This document shows positions 1-5,194 of a stretch of DNA of 5,347 bases, one piece after another. Below the pieces are notes generated by a model, which made no database searches, had not been told where the DNA came from, and saw nothing but the letters and a program-made list of their open reading frames with translations. A program made the position numbers and the translations under genes. How positions within the stretch are numbered: position 1 is the stretch's first letter; every line of letters starts with the position of its first letter. Source of the DNA: Defluviicoccus sp. (GTDB taxonomy: Bacteria > Pseudomonadota > Alphaproteobacteria > Rhodospirillales > Defluviicoccaceae); contig CP058705.1 of NCBI GenBank assembly GCA_013414705.1, forward strand, positions 3,559,805 through 3,565,151. The letters are read 5' to 3'.

Positions 1-181
1 AGCCGGTGCGCAGCAGATAGAAGATGGCGTTCAGCGCCGCCCGCATGTCGGTCGTCCGTGGGCGCCCCTCGGGCTTCGCCGCTGGGATCAGTGGCCGCAG
101 CCCTCCATTCCGCATCTGTCAAATTGTTCGGAAACTGGCCGCCGTCCCGCCGATAGGCCCTCGATGTTCGTTCGTCCACAT
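1..181 (-). pseudogene. IS5-family transposase, N-terminal fragment, frameshifted
   Basis: The reading starts at ATG 181-179 with MWTNEHRG, a start I recognise from IS5-family transposases. After about 8 codons the homology moves to another frame ([17 protein letters not shown]), and near position 92 it returns to the first frame ([18 protein letters not shown], then [12 protein letters not shown]). The TDAEW segment, the GRPR segment and the [10 protein letters not shown] helix are the usual order of the IS5 N-terminal DUF4096-like region. The catalytic DDE domain would lie off the left edge. The two shifts cancel in length, but the uncorrected frame meets TGA shortly after the first shift, so no full-length product is expected as written. 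Family assignment is from memory of the motifs. Confidence 0.75.
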
Positions 182-259
182 CCCACTTCACCGTTCCTCC
201 CCATGGAATCGGTCAATCACACAACCACAACGCGCGTAACAGGCTTTTGGGTCAGGCTC
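1..259 (-). mobile_element. IS5-family element, partial; outer end tentative
   Basis: This is the terminal part of an insertion sequence whose body continues beyond base 1. The IS5-type assignment rests on the transposase remnant at 1-181. The outer boundary is inferred: read on the minus strand from 259 inward, the sequence begins GAGCCTGACCCAAAAGCC, which resembles the GAG...CAAAA type of terminal repeat common in IS5-family elements. The opposite terminal repeat is outside the window, so neither the inverted repeat nor a target duplication can be confirmed. The true end could lie anywhere between about 190 and 260. Confidence 0.4.
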
Positions 260-568
260 TGACAAAACAGCGTGTGCGCAAAAGTCGACCCGCTGAATTC
301 GGCAGGCCGCCAAACTCCGCGATGCTGGCTAGCATGATGTTCCCGTTCAGGCTGGCCGGCGGTGCCCTCATCCCACGGCCAACCCCCGACGGCCAGCCCT
401 CGAGCAACGGGTCTACGGCAAGGGCGACCTTGGGGCGGAGCCCCGTGCTCCGCCCCCTTTTTGCCGCTTCTGTTTCTCCGCTCACACCTCCCGAAACCGT
501 CTGCAACAAACGCGACATCCTCACGCAACAGCAGCGGTGCGTTCTGCCGCACAGCGCGCACGGGCGCT
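260..568. other. Intergenic stretch without a recognisable gene
   Basis: About 310 bases lie between the presumed IS5 end and the IS481 insertion site. Open frames exist on both strands, but their translations are proline-, arginine- and alanine-rich, overlap one another, and match no family I know. The only clear structure is the terminator-like hairpin at 432-462. Before the IS481 insertion this DNA lay directly downstream of the Hint gene. Confidence 0.5.
432..462 (+). terminator. Rho-independent terminator hairpin
   Basis: A perfect 9-bp stem, GGGGCGGAG at 432-440 pairing with CTCCGCCCC at 448-456, encloses a 7-base loop and is followed by C and five T residues at 458-462. The T-tract lies only on the plus-strand side, so termination of plus-strand transcription is predicted. 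No plus-strand gene is recognisable upstream. It may be left from a gene lost when the neighbouring elements inserted, or it may insulate against transcription out of the IS5 remnant. Confidence 0.75.
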
Positions 569-572
569 CTAG
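569..572. repeat. Left copy of IS481 target site CTAG
   Basis: CTAG directly abuts the left inverted repeat. The corresponding right flank is CTAC at 2823-2826, three of four bases the same. Read on the minus strand, this copy supplies the TAG stop codon (571-569) of the IS481 transposase. Confidence 0.6.
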
Positions 573-596
573 GTGTTTAGTCCCGGCATTTGATGG
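573..596 (+). repeat. IS481 left terminal inverted repeat
   Basis: The 24 bases match the reverse complement of 2799-2822 at 19 positions. Conserved blocks are GTGTTT, TCCCGG and TGATGG. This is the transposase 3' end: the last codons of the gene overlap the repeat, and the stop codon lies just outside it. Confidence 0.85.
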
Positions 597-1445
597 ATTG
601 GGTCGAGTGTGAATCGTTCTGGCTCTGAAGTCCAGACTTTGCAGATGTATTCGTATGGGGTGAGGCCGCGCAGGGTCTTCAATCTTCTGCCGAAGGTGTC
701 GGCTGCGATGAAATTGGCGAGGTGCGCTTCGAACTTGGCGTGATCGTCATAATGGAAGCGCTTGACGGTGGCCTCCTTGATGGTCCGGTTCATTCTTTCC
801 ACCTGACCATTCGTCCACGGATGCTTCACCTTTGTCAGGCGATGCTCGATGCCGTTTTCCTGGCATCGCATGTCGAACATGTGCGTCATGTGGCGTGCGG
901 TTGGACCGTCTGCATAACGCGGCAAGACGGTGAACGGGATGCCATTGTCGGTGAGCACGGTGTGGATCTTGTAGGGCACGGCCTCGATGAGGGCTGAGAG
1001 GAAGGCGGATGCGGACGTGCGTCCGGTTTTCCTGACGACCTGCACGAAGGCGAATTTGCTCGTGCGATCAATGGCAACGGAGAGATAAAGCTTACCCTCG
1101 GCAGTCTGCACTTCGGCACTATCGATGTGGAAAGAGCCGAGGGGATCGGTCTTGAATTTTTCTGTGCCGGCTTGTCTTCTGCGACATCGGGCAGTCGGCT
1201 GATGCCGTGGCGCTGCAGACACCGATGCAGCGAGGAGCGCGTCAGATGCGGGATCGTCGGCTGAAGCGCAGACAGGCAATCGTCCAGCGGCAGCAGCGTG
1301 TGGCGGCGAAACGCGACAATAACCGCCTCATCTTCGATCGAAAGCACCGTCGAATGCGGCTCTTTCGGTCCCGTCTTCAGATCGGACGTTGATGTCCGCT
1401 TCTTCCACGTCGCGACAGTCTTGGGGTTGATCCCGTAGCGCTTCG

Positions 1446-1455
1446 ACAGCGCCCT
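1446..1455. repeat. ISAs1 target-site duplication, left copy
   Basis: ACAGCGCCCT is identical to 2678-2687. On the minus strand it lies within the LRALS codons of the IS481 transposase, so LRALS appears at both edges of the insertion. Confidence 0.93.
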
Positions 1456-1472
1456 CAGGGGATCGCATTTGG
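1456..1472 (+). repeat. ISAs1 left terminal inverted repeat
   Basis: CAGGGGATCGCATTTGG matches the reverse complement of 2660-2677 in CAGGG and in the 11-base block ATCGCATTTGG. The left arm has one base (G) between the blocks where the right arm has two (CT). Confidence 0.88.
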
Positions 1473-1542
1473 GAAATAGCTCTGGCGTGGCGGGTTGAGA
1501 CGGATTCTTGTGTGGTTCCCTTGATGCTTTGGGAGCCTGTGG

Positions 1543-2672
1543 GTGTCGCTGTCCTGGTTTGAAGCCGCTTTTGATGCCCTGCCCGATCCGCGCACCGGCA
1601 ACGCCAAACGCCATGATCTGCTGGAACTCCTCGTCATTGCGTTGACCGCAGCGGTGTGCGGTGCCGAAAGCTGCTCGGATTTTGCCGACTTCGCGGTGGA
1701 TCGCGAAGGCCTGTTCGGCGCGTTCCTGCGGCTGAAGAACGGGGTGCCCAGCCACGACACGTTCAGCCGCGTGTTCCGGCTGCTTGACCCGGAGGCGTTC
1801 GCCCGCTGCTTCACCCGCTTCGTCGAGGCGCTGGGCGCCGCCGGCGAAGGCGTGATCGCGATCGACGGCAAGACGCTTAGGCGCTCGTTCGACGATGCCG
1901 CCCGCGGCAACCCGCTGGCCGTGGTCACCGCCTTCGCCTCCTCGACCCGCCTCGTGATCGGCCAGCGGCGCTTCCGTGCCGCTGACGGCGACAGCGGATC
2001 CTGGCCGCCCGGGCGCTGCTCACCTGCCTTGACCTCGGCGGCCGGCTGGTCACCGCCGACGCAATTCACTGCCAGAACGAAACCGCCGAGCTGATCCTGG
2101 CGCGAGGCGGTGACTATCTGCTGCGCCTCAAGGCTAACCGGCCGGCCCTGCACAAGGAAGTAGCGGCCTACTTCGCCGATGCCGAGACCCTGGCCGGCCT
2201 CCCGACCGCCGTCACCACCGACGCCGAGCACGGCCGTATCGAGACAAGGCGCGGCTGGGTGAGCCACGACCTCGACTGGCTCCGCGGAGCGAGACGTCGT
2301 GCGCCGAGCTGGTATTACTGCCGCAACGCGCCTGTCTCGGCGTGATCGAGCACGGTCGAGTGCCGCGGCAAGCGCACCACGACGCGCCACTATCACGTGA
2401 GCTCGCGGCCGCTCGAAGCCTCCGCCTACCTGCAGGCCGCGCGTGCACACTGGTCGATCGAGAACGGCCTCCACTGGCTGCTCGACGTCGTCTTCGACGA
2501 GGACCGGGCCCGCAACCGCAAGGACCACGGACCGGAAAACCTCGCGATACTGCGCAAACTCACCCTCAACGTCCTGCAACGAGCCCGACCCGGCATCTCC
2601 ATCCGCCGAAAACGCAAACGCTCCGGATGGTCCAACGACTTCGCCAGATCCATCCTCGGCCAAATGCGATAG
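1543..2672 (+). pseudogene. ISAs1-family transposase, three frameshifts
   Basis: The likely start is GTG 1543, with GGGAG at 1531-1535 seven bases upstream; a stop at 1522-1524 blocks earlier starts in this frame. The N-terminal associated domain (FEALPDPRTG-like start, then HDLLELLVIALTAAVCGAES) is followed by the first catalytic Asp at residue 108 (AIDGKTLRRS). Homology shifts frame between about 1985 and 2000, continuing as ILAARALLTCLDLGG and LVTADAIHCQNETAE with the second Asp at 2058-2060. It shifts again near 2285-2305 into ELVLLPQRACLGVIEH, then near 2351-2355 into VECRGKRTTTRHYHVSSRP. The third acidic residue, Glu 2460-2462, is in HWSIENGLHWLLDVVFDED. The end is LGQMR with TAG at 2670-2672. 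Total span corresponds to about 376 residues, the expected size. The triad is present, but the broken frame means no functional product as written. Confidence 0.92.
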
Positions 2673-2677
2673 CCCTG
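2660..2677 (-). repeat. ISAs1 right terminal inverted repeat
   Basis: Read on the minus strand this is CAGGGCTATCGCATTTGG. It overlaps the end of the transposase gene: the stop TAG at 2670-2672 lies within the repeat. Confidence 0.88.
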
Positions 2678-2687
2678 ACAGCGCCCT
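2678..2687. repeat. ISAs1 target-site duplication, right copy
   Basis: ACAGCGCCCT is identical to 1446-1455 and directly abuts the right inverted repeat of ISAs1. Confidence 0.93.
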
Positions 2688-2769
2688 CAGGCTCTCTTGA
2701 CTCTTTTGTATCGCTCGACGCACCGCCTCTGCCGTCCGGGCGCCCCCGTGCAGAACCTGTCCCATAGTG

Positions 2770-2774
2770 CCTCC
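2770..2774 (-). promoter_or_regulatory. Ribosome binding site of the IS481 transposase
   Basis: GGAGG on the minus strand lies four bases before ATG 2765-2763. An in-frame ATG at 2780-2778 would place this site inside the coding region, so the inner ATG, which also matches the family N-terminus MGQVLHGG, is preferred. Confidence 0.65.
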
Positions 2775-2798
2775 TTCCACTCCCGTGAAAAGATCGCA

Positions 2799-2822
2799 CC
2801 ATCATAGTCCGGGATCAAACAC
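2799..2822 (-). repeat. IS481 right terminal inverted repeat
   Basis: This is the partner of 573-596 and lies upstream of the transposase start. The two arms differ in the AG/GA dinucleotide after GTGTTT and in three bases after TCCCGG. Confidence 0.85.
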
Positions 2823-2826
2823 CTAC
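2823..2826. repeat. Right copy of IS481 target site (CTAC)
   Basis: CTAC directly abuts the right inverted repeat and is paired with CTAG at 569-572. On the minus strand it supplies the TAG stop (2825-2823) of the Hint gene. The single mismatch means the duplication is probable rather than proven. Confidence 0.55.
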
Positions 2827-3795
2827 GCGGCGACGTCGGTGGTGAATGTGTGTCGTTGCTGGTCGAGAATCCGGCGCACGTGGCTTGGCACCTGACGGGC
2901 TGATTTGGCGCGCGGGTAGTCCATCTCCGGGATGCTTTCTGCATCGTCGAAGTGTGCTTCGTGTTCTTGCCAGTTATCGAAGGCCATCCGGTCGATATTG
3001 TCGACGAAGGTCTCGACCGGAGCGCCCTCGGCGATGATCAGCGCATGAACCGCCAATTCCACATGGTAATAGTGGATCGGGTTCGCAGCACGCCACTCCC
3101 GCACCACGCTCTCGCCGTTCACCAGCGCTCCGGCGAACCAGCACATCGCCGATGAAGACGGCATGATCGGGGGACAGCAGCAGGTCGCGCTTCGGCAGGT
3201 TTTCGCCCAGAGCGCCGGCGCGGATGCGGATCGGCAGGATGGTCAGCGGATCCGGCCGATGAATGTTGAGCGTTGAACGGCCGATCCAGCGGATGGGGGC
3301 GCTCGTGCCATCTGCCGTCAGCACCATATCGCCGGCCCGCAGGTCCTCCACCCGCCGCTCGCCCTCGGGCGTCTGCACCAACGTGCCTTCCAGCAGGCAG
3401 CCGGGCTCTGCCGTTGTCAGGTCCCACAGCTCATTTGTGTTGACTGTGAGCGGCCCTGACTCAAGGTCTCCCGTGTAATTCGGAACAAGCACATAATAAT
3501 AAGGCCCATTGCTGGCGACGATCGCTGAAGTAGTATATGCGGGTGTATCTCCATTCTGGGGTATCGTTACCTGTGTAACCCCAACATAGATCAAGTTTGC
3601 TTCCCACAAACTGGGAGGGACGGGATAAACAGCGAACTCATCGTTCGGAACATCGCCAAGAATATCGGGGTTACCGCTAATGGATCCACCATAGTCATCG
3701 GAAATTGTATCAATGGAAGTTGGGGCAATTTGATTTGATCCAATTTGTAAGTCGTTGAGATTGCTGTTTGTATCATAAATAGCATAATCAGTCAT
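2823..3795 (-). pseudogene. Hint_2-domain (Hedgehog/intein-like) protein, frameshifted
   Basis: The start is ATG 3795-3793 (MTDYAIYDTNSN), with AGGGA six to seven bases upstream. Residues 1-132 are an acidic region rich in Asn, Asp, Thr and Tyr, with no signal peptide or membrane segment, and I do not recognise it. A Hint domain begins at Cys133 (CLLEGTLVQTPEGERRVEDL), continues through RAGDMVLTADG and PIRWIGR, and reaches LLLSPDHAVF with His211. Between about 3130 and 3141 homology changes frame (net +1 or -2 bases) and continues as GALVNGESVVREWRA, HYYHVEL, LIIAEGAPVETFVDN and PRAKSARQVP to the stop at 2825-2823. Known Hint domains use the first Cys for an N-to-S acyl shift leading to self-cleavage or splicing; whether this one cleaves is inference. 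Joined length is about 323 residues. The upstream third is visibly more AT-rich than the Hint part, suggesting a mosaic origin. The gene is probably inactive as written, or the shift is a sequencing error. Confidence 0.85.
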
Positions 3796-3828
3796 CGCTA
3801 ATCCCTTCAGTAGTGATGCATTTTTACA

Positions 3829-3856
3829 AGTATACCGATAGACCAGATTTTGTCAT
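3829..3856 (-). promoter_or_regulatory. Candidate sigma70-type promoter of the Hint gene
   Basis: On the minus strand, ATGACA (3856-3851, five of six matches to the -35 consensus) and TATACT (3834-3829, near-consensus -10) are separated by 16 bases. Transcription would start near 3822, about 27 bases before the ATG at 3795. The surrounding DNA is AT-rich, which raises the chance of accidental matches. Confidence 0.5.
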
Positions 3857-3940
3857 CTGACCTACACTATGTCATGCAAAAGCAACGAAGCACATGAAGT
3901 GATAATTTATGTTATGTATTTTACGAAACGCAAGCCTGAA

Positions 3941-3963
3941 ATTGCTTGTCCGGCTAAGCCCAG
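3941..3963 (+). repeat. IS1595 left terminal inverted repeat
   Basis: It begins ATTGCTTGTCCGG and matches the reverse complement of 4994-5016 except at positions 8, 14, 16 and 20 of the repeat. Confidence 0.8.
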
Positions 3964-4038
3964 CATGGCCCCGCAGCCCCAAACCCTTGTGGCGACCGGC
4001 GCGTGTGCATGATAGAACGGACCATGAACATACGCCGT

Positions 4039-4045
4039 GGAGGGG
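4039..4045 (+). promoter_or_regulatory. Ribosome binding site of the IS1595 transposase
   Basis: GGAGGGG lies five bases before ATG 4051. It decides the start in favour of MADYPRSLPGFQ, the usual family N-terminus, over the upstream in-frame starts at 4003, 4009 and 4024. Confidence 0.75.
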
Positions 4046-4050
4046 CGCTC

Positions 4051-5011
4051 ATGGCCGATTATCCCCGCTCGCTTCCTGGGTTCCAGCGACGCTTTCCCGA
4101 CGACGAAGCGTGCGGCGAGCATCTGGCGCGCACTCGCTGGCCGGAAGGCCTTGCCTGCCCGCGGTGCGGTGGTCGCGACGCGTGGCGTTTGCCGAGCCGC
4201 ACGCCGCTGACCTTCGGCTGCAAAGGCTGCGGCAAGGAGACGTCGGTCACCGCCGGCACGGTCATGCACCGCACCCACCTGCCGCTCAGTGTCTGGTTTT
4301 GGGCGGCCTGGCTGGTTGCGACCCACTCCAACGGCATGTCGGCAAAACAGTTGCAGAGCGAACTCGCCATCGCTTCCTACGAAACCGCCTGGCTACTATC
4401 GATGAAGCTCAGGGCGGCGATGAAGCTCAGGGTGGCGATGGTCGCGCCCGAACGGACCCCACTGTCCGGCCTGGTGGAGGCGGACGAGACGACGATCCCG
4501 TTTCGCACCACGGATGACCCGCTTGCCGGAGGGCAGGGACGAAGCCACGATGGCAAACTCCTGCTCATCGGCGCGGTCGAAGTCGTCAGCGGCAAGAACG
4601 AGAAACTCACGCTCGGGCACCTGCGTCTCGCGCCGATTGCGGACGTCGCCAGAAACTCCCTGTATGCCGTCATCGCCGCGAACACCACCCCCGGCAGCAT
4701 CGTCAAAACCGATGGGCTCGCCGCCGATCTCGGCCCGCCGAACGTCACCCACGAGCCCCATGTCGTCGGAACCATGGCCGCCCACCTCGTTCTGCCCGGC
4801 ATCCATCGCGTCTTCGCCAACCTCAAGACATGGGCGCTGGGCGTCTATCACGGCCTGCGGCACAAACACGAAGGCCTACCTCGACGAGTTCGTCTTCCGA
4901 TTCAATCGACGCCATACCCGCCACGCCAGCTTCGCTTCCCTACTCGGCATCGCAATGGCCATCAAGCCAAGACCCTACAAGGAAATCATCCAACTGTGCT
5001 CAACCGGATAA
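4051..5011 (+). pseudogene. IS1595-family (ISXO2-like) transposase, late frameshift
   Basis: A zinc-ribbon N-terminus (Cys36 and Cys39 in CPRCGG; Cys57 and Cys60 in CKGCGKE) precedes an ISXO2-like DDE-type domain. The first Asp is residue 145 in GLVEADETTI, and the second is residue 221 in IVKTDGLAAD. The third block contains FANLKTWALGVYHGLRHKH, where Asn257 and Lys259 sit in the place described for DDNK-type members. At about 4871-4873 the frame is lost (net +1 or -2 bases). The homologous C-terminus, AYLDEFVFRFNRRHTRH through KPRPYKEIIQLCSTG, continues in another frame to TAA at 5009-5011. Uncorrected, the first frame would run on to 5073 with an unrelated tail. Joined length is about 319 residues, near the family norm. 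Residues 119-130 contain an unusual six-residue tandem duplication. Catalytic residues survive, but the YLDEF/FNRR block is lost from the uncorrected product, so activity is doubtful. Confidence 0.92.
4401..4436 (+). repeat. 18-bp tandem duplication inside the IS1595 transposase
   Basis: Two adjacent 18-base copies, 4401-4418 and 4419-4436, differ only at C4415 versus T4433. They encode KLRAAM followed by KLRVAM. Family members, as I recall them, have a single KLRRAM-like segment here, so this looks like an in-frame duplication just before the catalytic core. Confidence 0.85.
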
Positions 5012-5016
5012 GCAAT
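4994..5016 (-). repeat. IS1595 right terminal inverted repeat
   Basis: Read on the minus strand it begins ATTGCTTATCCGG. It encodes the last residues (LCSTG) and the stop codon of the transposase on the plus strand. Confidence 0.8.
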
Positions 5017-5194
5017 ACGTGCCTTCCAAGCTACGCTCCGATCATGTACGGCAAAGCCAAAACACGCGGCTGAAGGGATCTCTGATCAGGGATATGCAAG
5101 CAGTTCGTATGCCGCCCCTTGAGCTACTCCAGACGACTTCTTCCACATCTCCCGCCGGAAGAACACGGTCCGTGGGGCTCAACACGGTCTCTTG

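Larger units (their letters stand above)
1456..2677 (+). mobile_element. ISAs1-family insertion sequence, complete, inside IS481
   Basis: This 1222-bp element has terminal inverted repeats at 1456-1472 and 2660-2677. It is flanked by a perfect 10-bp direct repeat, ACAGCGCCCT, at 1446-1455 and 2678-2687. Size and duplication length both fit the ISAs1 family (8-10 bp duplications). It carries one plus-strand transposase gene, opposite in direction to the host IS481 gene. Removing it with one duplication copy restores the host reading QESLRALSKRYGINPKT, which proves the insertion direction and order. The element's own gene is frameshifted, so it is probably not autonomous. Confidence 0.93.
569..2765 (-). 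pseudogene. IS481-family transposase, interrupted by ISAs1 and frameshifted
   Basis: This would be a DDE transposase for the element's own transposition. The start is ATG 2765-2763 (MGQVLHGGARTAEAVRRA), with GGAGG four bases upstream. The N-terminal helix-turn-helix region is cut after QESLRALS by ISAs1 (1456-2677) and resumes at 1445 with KRYGINPKTV. The frame then runs to about 1162, where a run of five T on the plus strand (1157-1161), one base short of the expected six, shifts homology into the frame of KFKTDPLGSFHIDSAEV. The catalytic triad is intact: Asp at 1123-1121 (FHIDSAEV), Asp at 949-947 (LTDNG) and Glu at 799-797 (NGQVERMNRT). Joined, the protein would be about 321 residues, normal for this IS481 subgroup. 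It ends MPGLNT with TAG supplied by the target site. Inactive as written because of both lesions; family assignment is confident. Confidence 0.92.
573..2822 (-). mobile_element. IS481-family insertion sequence, split by ISAs1
   Basis: The element is bounded by imperfect terminal inverted repeats at 573-596 and 2799-2822. Both begin GTGTTT, share TCCCGG, and end TGATGG. Without the nested ISAs1 element and one copy of its 10-bp duplication, the element is about 1018 bp, a normal size for IS481. It carries one transposase gene on the minus strand. The flanks are CTAG on the left and CTAC on the right, read here as a 4-bp target duplication with one mismatch. The element lies exactly at the stop codon of the Hint gene. 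Exact ends are uncertain by one or two bases. Confidence 0.85.
3941..5016 (+). mobile_element. IS1595-family (ISXO2-like) insertion sequence
   Basis: The 1076-bp element is defined by inverted repeats at 3941-3963 and 4994-5016 that agree at 19 of 23 positions, both starting ATTGCTT at the outer end. It carries one plus-strand transposase gene whose last codons and stop (5009-5011) lie inside the right repeat. The immediate flanks (AGCCTGAA left, ACGTGCCT right) do not form the 8-bp duplication typical of the family. Either the true tips lie a few bases further out, or one flank has been rearranged since insertion. Confidence 0.8.

Noticed and set aside
217..612. Overlapping open frames on both strands in the left intergenic stretch
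   Set aside because: They have no recognisable domains, have biased composition, run through the terminator hairpin, and in one case cross the IS481 boundary.
886..1755. A 289-codon minus-strand open frame
   Set aside because: Only its middle, about 1445 down to 1160, is genuine IS481 transposase. The first part is antisense ISAs1, and the tail is the wrong frame after the shift at 1157-1161.
1455..2780. A long 441-codon minus-strand open frame
   Set aside because: It is a chimera made by the insertion: about 35 residues of the IS481 transposase N-terminus run into the antisense strand of ISAs1. The antisense part is low-complexity Ala/Arg/Ser and matches no family.
569..2826. Composite transposon carrying cargo
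   Set aside because: Only one copy of each element is present, and they are nested rather than flanking. No passenger gene lies between them.
2823..3795. Classical intein splicing the Hint gene product
   Set aside because: There is no downstream extein: the protein ends shortly after the Hint part, without the His-Asn plus Cys/Ser/Thr junction expected for splicing. A Hedgehog-like or cleaving Hint domain fits better.
4377..4869. Two long minus-strand open frames opposite the IS1595 transposase
   Set aside because: They are antisense shadows of a clearly recognised GC-rich coding region and lack family motifs.
4871..4873. Programmed frameshift in the IS1595 transposase
   Set aside because: No slippery heptamer or downstream stem is evident, and single-frame transposases are normal for this family. 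A plain indel is simpler.
5162..5189. Plasmid iterons
   Set aside because: Only two 9-bp copies are seen, without an adjacent replication initiator gene or further repeats.
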